Source: Vandiemenella viatica (taxonomy: Eukaryota; Arthropoda; Insecta; Orthoptera; Morabidae). From it: 64,000 nucleotides of DNA. Positions 10,870 to 20,384 of this stretch are shown here, piece after piece. Position numbers and translations under genes: made by a program. Within the stretch, counting starts at the first letter, position 1; each line of letters opens with the position of its first letter. The notes under the pieces are model-generated. The model did no database searches. It was not told where the DNA came from and saw only the letters and a list, made by a program, of their open reading frames with translations. The stretch lies in assembly GCA_031002005.1 (NCBI GenBank), contig CM061919.1:30841088-30905087 (forward strand), in the 5' to 3' direction.

Positions 10870-12390
10870 CCCTGTACCTGTTGCCATGGCTGATTTTTTA
10901 GTCCACACTCCTCAAACATCTTGTTCCAAGCCTCCAGCTTCTCTTGCACCTCTTCTGCTCTTTCACCCCAAATCATGTCATCATTAGCAAAGACTAGGTC
11001 CATACACTTCTTTGAAATTCTTCAAGATGTCATCCATCACAGCAATGAAGAGTGACAGAGCACTGCCCCGTTATACTCCTCTTCTTGTCTCAAACCGCTT
11101 GTTTTTTTCCGCTGCCTATTTCCACACTGGCTTTTGATTTTTCATACATCATTTTAATCTTGTTGATTAAGGATCCTGGTACCTTTCTCCTTTCTAGGCA
11201 ATCCCAAATTTTTGATCTTGCTATGCTATCATAGGCCTTTTCAACATCAAGGAAGATCATGATGATTTCCTTATCCCTTTTCAATGAGTATTTTTACTGC
11301 AAAGATCTAGTCTGTAGCACTTCTGATCTGAAACCATGTTACTCATCCTCTAATAAGATTTTCAATTGTCTTCATAACCTTTTCTCAATCACTTTTTCCA
11401 AGATCTTCAATCGATGGGAAAGAAGCGAGATTCCATGATAATTTCCACACTTTTTCTGTTGGCCTTTTTAAATATGGGAATCATTACACCTTTAGACCAA
11501 TCCTCTGGGATCTTATTGTCCTTCCAAATGACATTTATGCAACCACTGGATCCTATCACTCCCACTGATTTTATCACGTCTGAGTTAAGGGGGCATACAT
11601 AAATTATGTGAGATAAAATAGGGGGGGGGGGGGGTGTCTGGTGAAATCCCACCAAATCTCATCAAGGGGAGGGGGGGGGGGGGGGGTGTCTACAGAAATC
11701 TGATGTGAAGTTTTGGGAAAATTTTTTGGACTGTGGAGCTAAAGGCCCACAAATAGTGCAAATGTCGATTTTAGGGGGGTATTTCGTCTAAAAGTGGGGT
11801 TGTGACCAGATTTTGAAGGGTGAGACCTAAAAAAAAAAAAAGAAAAGGTGTCCAAGAATTTCGGGGTGATTACTGGGGGGGGGAGGGGGTTCTCACGGAC
11901 AAGATCTCACGAAATTTCATCAGAAATTTATGAATGTCCCATAACCTCGTCGTAACCATTTCATTTACCTTAATGGATTTCAAGGCAGCTCCACTTAAGA
12001 CCAGGTTATAGGTAGGTGGTTCTGCATGTTGAGTGGCTTCTGTCTCAGTAACCTCTATCAAATCTCTGAAATATATAATCACTGCATCACCATTTAACAG
12101 TTTATCAAAGTACTGTCCCATTTCTTTGCTGATCTATTCTATATTCCTTATCACTACTCCCTTGTTATCCTCTAATGCTTTCACCAATTGTTGCTGTCCT
12201 CTCCTATTTTTAACTGTTTTATATAACAGATTTTTATTTCCTTTAGCATCTTCTTCAAGCTTTAGGGAAAAATCCTTCACTTCTTGGTTTTCTCATTCTC
12301 AAATATTTGTTTGAACCTAAGTTTGTGTTCTATATACACCTGAGCCAATGATTTAATTTTTTCCTAATCTCTCTATTTTTAATATAGTGT
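10870..12390 (-). mobile_element. RTE-like LINE on the minus strand, split by a G-rich insert
   Basis: Minus-strand frames give LINE pieces in order from right to left. A basic linker comes first, then KEMGQYFDKLLNGDA (12,121 downward), then CINVIWKDNKIPEDWSKG (about 11,530), a block that sits before the palm. Motif A follows as IFLDVEKAYDSIARSKIWD (about 11,250), and the catalytic box region comes last near 11,020 as LVFANDDMIWGERAEE. The catalytic FADD appears as FANDD. Frames change several times, so the copy is dead. Sequence from about 11,590 to 11,945 interrupts the coding order and is listed separately. No 3' tail or target duplication is visible near 10,870. Confidence 0.75.
11590..11945. 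repeat. G-tract repeat of unknown family inserted in LINE
   Basis: About 355 bp with G runs of 14 (11,621), about 16 (11,671) and a broken run near 11,875. Internal units recur: a CTCAC/CCACC-AAAT-TCATCA motif appears after two of the G runs. The part 11,733-11,830 is clearly related to 49,702-49,810; both contain AGGGGGGTATTT, then GTGGGG, then GGGTGAGACCT. It interrupts the reading order of the minus-strand LINE. No family recognised. Confidence 0.55.
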
Positions 12391-12429
12391 ATAAGTTTTG
12401 ACTGAAATAATGATTGTTAGTTAAGACTT

Positions 12430-12780
12430 CAAAGCACTTTATTACTGTGTGAAGATCTCTCGAGCATCAGTGGTCTTAAGTCTGCTTACAAACTTTGTCG
12501 TGCAAGACACTGTTGGCAAGCAGACTGAAGACCACTGCTCGATGCACGAGAGCATACCACCGCTATCGGAGTGCAATGGTGGGAGTGGAGGGAAAGGGTC
12601 GAAAGGTATAAATATGGCCCTGGCGTGTCCAGCACTGCAGTCGTGTCCCAGACTGTGCTCTTCACACCAGTCAACAGATGCAACCTGAAGATGATGGAAC
12701 GTTATGCTGTCAAAATTGATCTGGCTACATGCCCGAGAAATCTTCAAGCAGCAGATTCGCCTCACAACTGATTTTTGAAG
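12430..12780 (+). repeat. Probable Penelope-type terminal (LTR-like) region with hairpin and TATA box
   Basis: A hairpin with arms of about 23 bp lies at 12,465-12,487 and 12,518-12,544 (CATCAGTGGTCTTAAG against its complement). A TATAAATATGGCC box lies near 12,608. The end has CTGAAGATGATGGAACG followed by GGCTAC..GCCCGAGAAAT, which parallels the end of the Penelope copy at 32.8 kb (AGAAGATGACG, then CGGCTAG, then CCCGAGAAC). No coding part is attached. Open frames across it have no recognisable content. Confidence 0.4.
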
Positions 12781-12889
12781 ATTATGAAATCAAATCTGGT
12801 TTTATAAATATGTTATTAAATCAGCCCACCTAAAAGTGAGTAAAAAAAAACTACAACAACAGCAGCAACAACAATTAATTAAACATTGT

Positions 12890-13285
12890 TTTCCCTTGAC
12901 ACAATACTGTCTTTGGAACCTTATAAGTTCATTTTGAACTTCAAAAGTGAGATACTGCCTGGTTTGAGGATAGGAACTTTTTTTAGTCTTCATAGGCCTA
13001 TTTCTCTAATGTCTTGCATGTACAGAACCTCGGAGCGGATGATTAGGCTCAGACTAGAGTGGCACCTGGAACACTAAGTAAAACTTCCCCAATTTCAGTA
13101 CAGTTTTCACAGAGGCCTTGGCATGCTTGTTGCTCTTGCATACCTAATTACTGAGGTACAAGTGAGTCTGAAAACCAACAACTACACAACCTGTGTGTTT
13201 ACAGATATGACTGGAGCATATTATAATGTAGTTCCAGAAATTCTAGTACAAAAGCTCTGTTTAATGAAGTTGCCAGAAACATTTA
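12890..13285 (+). mobile_element. I-type LINE, left half (fingers and palm start of RT)
   Basis: The frame gives SLHRPISLMSCMYRTSERMI (about 12,990), LRLEWHLEH (about 13,050), then after a stop QFQYSFHRGLGMLVALAYLI and VFTDMTGAYYNVVPEILVQK (motif A with Asp in FTDMTGAYYNV, about 13,200). This is the conserved fingers-to-palm run of I/Nimb-like LINEs. The frame breaks at about 13,285, where an LTR element starts, and resumes at 16,126 with the next conserved block, so both halves are one element. The endonuclease is absent, so the copy is 5'-truncated near 12,890. A related LINE at 59.8-61.5 kb supplies the endonuclease part of a similar protein. Confidence 0.75.
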
Positions 13286-13614
13286 TGCTAAACATAGACC
13301 CTTACACTTTTTGTTTGTATTATTTCAGTTTTAGTGTTTTCTATATATATATTTAATGGTACGAATTTTTATATTTAATTTATTTTCTTTTTGTGAAAGA
13401 AAAAGATAATAGTTGTTATGCAAGAGCAAAGAGTAGTCTGTTTAAAGAACATCTTTGATGGACAGAAGGTGAGCAAGTCCGTAGGAAAAAAGGTGGGAAT
13501 GTAGCGGACGAATTGCACATTGAAATATTCTGTTAATATGTTGATTGAATGCTGAAAGTAAATGTTATTTGTGTTTAAATCAAATGAGGAACAATAAAAG
13601 ATATTAATTTTACG
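13286..13614. repeat. Left LTR of the nested LTR element
   Basis: Direct repeat of 15,791-16,125, with high identity over about 310 bp, for example AAAGATAATAGTTGTTATGC in both and the shared end AAAAGATATTAATTTTAC. The right copy starts TGTAA and ends TTACA, a canonical TG..CA form with short inverted ends. The left copy starts TGCTAAACATAG and ends TTTTACG, so its tips are mutated. An alternative start at 13,304 is flanked by CCCTT, also found after the right copy. Confidence 0.8.
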
Positions 13615-15790
13615 TGTGGCGAATGTGACGAGAAAGCAAAACTAAGTAATTAGTTCCGTAATTAAAGAGCCTGCAAATCTTTGGAGGAAACGAAAGGTAG
13701 GATAAATAGAATAAGTTTTAATAGCACAAGAGTTAAAAGCCTAAAATCTCGGCAGAAATAAAGTGTTGTAGTGGAAGAGAAACATGTACAAAATTTTCAT
13801 TGAGAAGGAGATATGAAATTAGGCTTTGATGGAAGAAGCACGTGATATATTGGAGAACAAAGAGTCCTGGTGAGGATGAGATTTTACTCCCGATCAAAGA
13901 AAATGATGGCTGAAGCAACTCCTGGCAATGATGTATGGATTATCGTGGCGGAAGAAGATATCGATTGTTTTGAGGCATTGATCGGCGTGCTTTGTGTTTC
14001 AGTGTAAACAGAAGAGGATTTATGTAAGAAGTCTGCAAATCTTTAGAAACGAAACAACAAGGTAGGATTAAGAACAATGAAATATTAAGTGCACAAATAA
14101 GACACGTAGTGCGAAAAAAAAAGTAAGTAGAAGAGCTAACTAAGTTATATAAACAAATTTAATCTTATATATAAAAAAAGGTTATTATAGTGGAATAGTG
14201 AATGATGATAAGACAGTGAAAGTTGGCTGTAGATTTAAATTAAACTGGTGCATTCAAAGTGCAAGTAATAATGCCATTTTGTTGCATAAATTGATTCCAT
14301 GATTCATACAAAGCAAAGAGTTTAAAAAGGAAGGAAACTAATTATAAACTTGTGTTTTGCGTGCTTGTCCAAGAGGAATAACTTTTTTTTTAAAAAAGAT
14401 TTTTTCTCTTGGAAAATATTTTGTGTGCAAATAATGTGTGTGTTGATCGTGATCTCTGGTTTTTTATACAGCGTTGAGAATTAACTGCGTTGTGGAATTT
14501 ACATTGCATTCCATTTCGTGTTCTCTGTGCTGAAATTTGTCGGGAAGTTAGTTATCAGAGTGTGACGAATTTTGTTGTAAACTAAAACAATAATGGCATT
14601 AACAGCGGAGCAAGTAATTGATCAAACGGAAAGTGAAATGAGTGATAGTACAAGAATTTCTGGAAAAATAAATAGCAGTACGGATTCGAGATATTAATGT
14701 CAAGAATGATCTATGGGCAAGATTAGAACTACAATTTTTCAGTTAGTGGAACCGAAAAGAAATTTTGCAGAGAAGAAAGTAATTCCATTGAAAAGATGCT
14801 GGCGATGCTTTTACAAAGATAACAAGAAATGAAAAAAATTATTTTGAAAAGACAACAAGAAATGAAAAAAATTATTTTGAAAAGACAACAAGAAATGAAA
14901 CAAAAATTAATAGAATTGGAACAGAGTCAGCAGCAAGCATTACAAGAATGGAGGACAGCACGTAAGGAAAAGTTAGGAGTTGAAACAGAAGAAGAGGGTG
15001 GAGAGGAGAACACTGAAGATCAGCAGGAAAGTGGTGAAGAACAGAAAATAACAGATGATTACAGAGGGTTAATTAGCGAACCAGAGGAAACAATGAATAT
15101 TATTTCTAAAGTTAGGGAAGTAGAAGAAGAAGAGCATGAAATGAAATTTCAATGGTATTGGTGAATGACGATATAGGAAAACACAGAAGAAAGGAAGACA
15201 TTGAAGAAAAAACAAATCATGAACTCAGAAACAAAAACGAAATTATGATGAAAAATGAAGAGATATGTGAAAAAGGAAATGATATCAAGAGAAGAAACAA
15301 AGAGAACCAAGCAACAGAAGCAAAATATGAAGGCGAGGAATGGAAGGAAGGAAGGAGTGATGGAATGTGATAAAAGGAAGGACTTGGGGAAAGATGTAAG
15401 AAAAATAATGAAATGGAAAGTAAGGAAGAAACGAGGACAATATTTGGGGTATGAAGGCAGAAATACGAATAAGCATAAGTTTAAGGATGTGGAGTACACC
15501 ATCTTGGATACTACAAATATGAAATGAGTTTTCAATCCAGGTGGTGGGGGAGAGGAAAGTTAACATTTATTGTTTTGATTTGTTGTTCAATTGTTTTCAT
15601 TTATATGTTGTAAGATTCTTGGGATTACCAAACATAAAAGGCTTGAAATTGTACAGAGAATGAGTGGAGGGATGACCATTGCACAGAATGAAGGGAAACA
15701 TTATAAGCAGTATTGTGAAATTGTGATGTAATAAGTAATCACCAAACATTTGGCTGTCACAAATTTTTGTCAAAATTGGCCGAGCGGATA
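13615..15790 (+). mobile_element. Internal region of an LTR retrotransposon without pol
   Basis: The 2.2 kb between the two LTRs opens with TGGCGAATGTGACGAG directly after the left LTR, the usual place and form of an insect primer-binding site. No protease, reverse transcriptase, RNase H or integrase can be read on either strand, so the element is non-autonomous or internally deleted. A block near 13,668-13,760 (CTGCAAATCTTTGG, then GGTAGGAT) recurs near 14,033-14,110, so the leader is partly duplicated. Gag-like short frames fill 14,593-15,530, and a polypurine-like stretch is not obvious before the right LTR. The element lies within the I-type LINE and is therefore younger. Gypsy-like affinity is a guess from the leader only. 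Confidence 0.7.
14593..15164 (+). pseudogene. Gag-like, Glu/Lys/Gln-rich frames of the LTR element
   Basis: An ATG at 14,593 opens a 34-codon frame (MALTAEQVIDQTESEMSDST) that stops at 14,695. From 14,829 a second frame of 111 codons begins with a 33-bp tandem repeat, giving RQQEMKKIILK about 2.5 times. It continues with a Gln-rich helix (ELEQSQQQALQEWRTARKE) and an acidic tail rich in EE and EDQQ. The helical, charged character suits the N-terminal part of a Gag-like coiled coil, and the position after the leader is right for gag. No zinc knuckle (CX2CX4HX4C) or capsid homology is visible. Further frames at 15,152-15,527 are also charged. The Gag call rests on position and composition, so it is tentative. 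Confidence 0.4.
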
Positions 15791-16125
15791 TGTAAGGAAA
15801 CATAGTCCCTTTCACTTTTTGTTTGTATTATTTCAATTTTATTGTTTTCTATATACATATATATTTAATGGTAAGAATTTTTGTATTTAATTTATTTTCT
15901 TTTTATAAAAGAAAAAGATAATAGTTGTTATGCAAGAGCAAAGAGTAGTCAGTTTAAAGAACGTCTTTGGTGGGCAGAAGAAGAGAAGGTTCATAGGAAA
16001 AAATATGGGAATGTAGAGACGAATTTTGCTTCAAAATATTCTGTTAATATGTTGATTGAATGCTGAAAGTAAATGTTATTTGTGTTTAAATAAAATGAGG
16101 ATTAATAAAAGATATTAATTTTACA
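15791..16125. repeat. Right LTR of the nested LTR element
   Basis: Begins TGTAAGGAAACATAG and ends ATTAATTTTACA, giving TGTAA/TTACA inverted tips. It contains AATAAAAG near its 3' end, a possible poly(A) signal. The I-type LINE reading frame resumes directly after it. Confidence 0.8.
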
Positions 16126-17963
16126 CCCTTTGGAACATTCTGCAGAATAGAATCCTGATAATTACGGCACCAATTGGCATAATTGGCCCTTGGCATATAA
16201 GTTTTGGTCTCCCACAAGGCTCGATTCTGGCACCACTCCTGTTTATCATACACTGTAGTGATATAGGTGCAGCACTGTCACTAGATCCCTGGTTTATACA
16301 ATAAGCGGATGACCTCTGCATCTACAAAACCTCCAGGAATCTCCGGGACATCTACTTCTGCCTTAGCCAGACCTTAACTAACTCAAGACTTAACTAAAAG
16401 ACAAAGGACTCCATATATCACCAGGAAAATCTGCAGTAATTACCATTACCCGACATAGGGTATTGGCAGCTGAAGACATAAGACTTGGCCTATATACATT
16501 CCCATTTGTGAAAAGTGTCAAATATCTAGGATTATACTTAGATAACAAGCTAAGATGGAAGCGACAGATATTTGAAACAGTTGGAAAATGCAAGAAAGCA
16601 ACGAACTTATTCTGAGCCACTAATGGCACATGGTGGGGCACAGATCCCAAAATCTCAATAACCCTTTACAAAGCTATGATGTGACCTCACTTAGATTAGG
16701 GCTGTGATCTTTATGGCTCCACATCTAATCAACAATTGAACTGCCTGGATAAATGTCAGTTTCAGGCTCTTTGACTTTACTAAGGGACATTTTTATCAAC
16801 TCCAACGAATGCACTGCTGGTCGAATGCAAGGAAATGCCACTCACACTGAGGTAAAAAGTTTATGATAAAACAGCTTCCGAAAACCGGAAATGCGCTTAC
16901 AATAAAAATATGCACCTCCACGTACTGGACTCATAACCATCTGCGACCTTAGTGCATATCAGTCACAAGTGCTCTCTCTCACTAGAATACCATGCTATGA
17001 GTTTAACTATGAAACCCTTATGATCGGGTGCAAGATTGTAGAAAATCTGAGTTATTAAGAGAATGCCTTAAGTAACAATAATCTTCTAAATTATTATCTA
17101 AGTGGCATGGGTCGAGAAGTACATATTTACACAGATGGGCCCAAGACTGGCAACACGGTCGGGAGCGTTATTTTTGACAGCACTACCAGAATGGAACGGC
17201 TGTTTAAGCTATGTGTGAAAACATCCTCGATTCTTGAAGCATTGGAATACGTGCTAGAGATGCGCATTCCGAATACGGCAATTCTTACACATTGCAAATC
17301 AGCACTTCAAAAGCTGGGTGATGGAATCAAAGATATAGGTAGGACTCCACTTCTATATAACATATTGGAGTTGTTGACCAACATAAATAAACAACGAATG
17401 AAGACCTCCTATATCTGGGTTAAGGTACATGTCGGGCTTCCTGGAAACGAAGGAGTGGATTCTCTTGCAAAATTAGCTGCACAAACAGAAAACGAAGCAG
17501 AAATTCTGATAGGAAGTCACTTAATGTCATTATTTTGCCACAAAACAACTGAGGCCTGGAATAATATTTGGCAATCCAATGAACAACACAAGGGAAGAGA
17601 CTACAGGTGCATACAACTGCAAATACTGGCAACACAATGGTTTCAAAAAAATATGCCACCAAAAAAACTGCAACTATAATATCGAGATTAAAATTCAATC
17701 ACAGCAGATTCGGAAGTCACTTGTCCATAATAAATTTAGCAAACTACTCACTTTGTCAGTGCGACGGGAAATCCAAGGCCGATACAAACCACCTATTCTT
17801 CGGATGCAATAATTACATAGAAGAAACAGACACTTTCTGGAAAGACCTAAAACATTGGGACATAAGTTATCCAGTTAATGTAGGCCTCTTCCTTGCTTTA
17901 GAAAATATCGCAGTATACCAGAGGATGGTGAACTTCATAACAAAAAACCATATAGAAATATAA
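16126..17963 (+). mobile_element. I-type LINE, right half (RT palm, RNase H, C-terminus)
   Basis: Straight after the LTR the frame reads TLWNILQNRILIITAPIG and FGLPQGSILAPLLFIIH (about 16,200). The catalytic box follows as *ADDLCIY, with a stop in place of the aromatic residue (about 16,300). A decayed thumb covers 16,400-17,050. From 17,107 an intact 190-codon frame is an RNase H domain: HIYTDGPKTGNT with the first Asp, LEALEYVLEM with the Glu, and THCKSALQ where TDSKSALQ is usual, so the third acidic residue is lost. HVGLPGNEGVDSLAK carries the final His and Asp. The C-terminus (17,607-17,963) has the Cys-His knuckle CQCDGKSKADTNHLFFGC and ends in NFITKNHIEI. The RNase H and post-RNase H knuckle place it in the I superfamily of LINEs. 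Confidence 0.85.
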
Positions 17964-18221
17964 CCCGGTAGAACCCACTCTACTACTCAATCTTTCAAAC
18001 AATTACTGTTTACAGAGCACCAGAAGGTTACTGTTTTATTGTTAAAAGTTTTAATGAACAGTGATTTGTAGGTACTGTATGTGTAATGCGTATAACCCGG
18101 TAGAACCCACTCTACTACTCAATCTTTCTAACAATTACTGTTTACAGAGCACCAGAAGGTTACTGTTTTATTGTTAAAAGTTTTAATGAACAGTGAGTTG
18201 TATGTATGTGTAATGCGTATA
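17961..18221. repeat. Tandem duplication (132-bp unit) in LINE 3' region
   Basis: A unit starting TAACCCGGTAGAACCCACTC begins at 17,961 and again at 18,093, so the period is 132 bp. The copies differ by only a few substitutions and a small indel near the end. It lies immediately after the LINE stop codon. Confidence 0.9.
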
Positions 18222-19283
18222 TGTAAATGTGGGGCATATCTATACTATTGTAAGTCTGTAAGCAAGCTGCGTACATATCTTTAATGGAACAGGTGTCATG
18301 CAATAAGTACCGCAGCAATTTGGATGTGGTTTTCAAGTTTTTAGAGCTAATCGTGTGAGTCAAAATCTGGGAATATAGCTAATGACTTATATGTACCACT
18401 GGTAGGAGCAAGCAACTAAACACCTTTATATTTGGAAAATTGTGGGCTGCCGATCATTATAAACTTCAGGTGCGCACTCCTTTCACAAAAATCTGGGAAA
18501 AATTTGATTCAGTTATTTTTATTATTATTATTTTTATCTTTTTTACTCATATTCTGGACCACAGTGCTTAAAATAAATGGAATACACGAATTAAATGTAA
18601 TAAGCATTGACTTGCATGGCAACAGGTAAGATACCGTGCAAAATGGGTTAGATTACTAATATCGCAGACATATATTATCTCTGGTAGACAGTTTGTCTCT
18701 GGAACAATATGTTATCGCTGAACATTAATAAGCCAACGAATGTGTGTACAAATTTTAGCTGCTGTTCAAACCACGACCAATGAAATAAACTGTTATTTCT
18801 ATTAAAGAAGTTTCATAACCCCAATTTTGCAATGTTTATTGTCATAAGAGTTTTAGGTTAGTGACGACAGCAATATGGAACCAATGAAACTAAAAATGAA
18901 ACAGGCATCTTTAAACCTTATACCACACCGCGTAAATAACAATAAAACTAAATCCATGCTCTAACAAATCGAGGCAATTGTCATTCTGGTCCAGGATACA
19001 TTTAAACATTAGCACTAATTTGGCTAACGATTACGTTCATATATCATAGCTTCTGACACATCTGCATTGATACATTTGATGATCAATTCTTGTAACTTTG
19101 GAATTACTTACATGTGGCTGAAATAACCACATTAGTTATGTAGTGTCACTGAAAACGAAGGAAATTAAGAATAATTCTTAACGTGTGATACTGTGTAGGA
19201 TTAGTTTTAGTCCGCATAAATTTCTATTTTAAAGCAGAAATACTGATCGAATCAACAAACCGTCAAACTAAAATCAATATCCA

Positions 19284-19285
<2 letters not shown>
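18222..19285. other. No recognisable gene
   Basis: The first 100 bases or so are probably the rest of the LINE 3' end. A (TTA)n-like stretch lies near 18,515-18,540. Beyond it I see AT-rich DNA with no domain, terminal repeat or splice-framed exon. Confidence 0.5.
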
Positions 19286-19314
<29 letters not shown>

Positions 19315-19315
19315 C

Positions 19316-20352
19316 CAATAATAATAATTCAGATCAGTTTGGGGTTTGTCAACCCCCATCTGGCACCTCCCCAGGTGGCGGATAGGGGAATGCCCAGTAG
19401 ATATGCAGGGTAGGTGGGAAATAAAAGACCACCCTCGGACCAAAATGACAACTGAAATCCATGTTGCTTCTGACTTGGAACAAGCGGCAATATGGTCAGC
19501 GTCTGTTCACCAGGAGGTGCAGCTGTAAACATTCTCCAGGAACTAACAATCCCTGGTTCTACAATACTAGCGAAAGCCAGAAAATCAGTTACAAGCAAGT
19601 ATGACTCGTACAAGTAATGACAAAACTACCCCACGTGGACGATCCACCCACTCCAAAGTGGCAACCAAGCATTCAGATTCTGGGGAGCTTGGACTTGCAT
19701 GAGAGAGCAAGTCGGAGTGCTCTGGTAAACTTTCAAGAAAAACACACACTTATATTGGCACTTTTAACATTCAGACACTCATTCAAACTGGAAAGTTACA
19801 CAACCTCACAACAGAAGTTAATAAACAGAAAATCCAAATCCTCACCCTGCAAGAAACGAGCTTTACAGATTCAGAAACAATAGATTACAATAATTACAGA
19901 ATCTTCAAATCTGGAACTAACAGGAAAATAGGCCAAGGAGGAGCACTATTAGGCATGGCCTTTGTTGTAGATAAAAATGTGTTGGAGTCAGTGAAAGAGA
20001 TGAATCCAGTCAACAATCAACTTATGACCATGAGAATAAGACACACCAACAAAAATTATACTTTCATCAATGTACATGAACCAACAAATGGTGACAATAA
20101 AAGAGCCTGAAAAAACAGTAAGATTATGGGAAGAGCTTGAAACAGAGATGGCCAAAATTCCGAAAGATGATGTGAAAATTTTGCTTGGAGACTTCAACAC
20201 ACAGATTGGCAGGGAACGCAAATACAAGAAGGCAATAGGAGATTACCCTGCACACAAGTTCACCAACAAAAATGGCTCACGACTTATTGAGTTATGCCAA
20301 CAAAACAACCTCAAAATTATGTCAACCTCACTTCGAAAAAATCCCCCCCCCC

Positions 20353-20384
<32 letters not shown>

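Noticed and set aside
15149..15566. Long Phe/Leu/Ser-rich minus-strand frames
   Set aside because: They are complements of purine-rich Glu/Lys frames of the LTR element and have no independent support.
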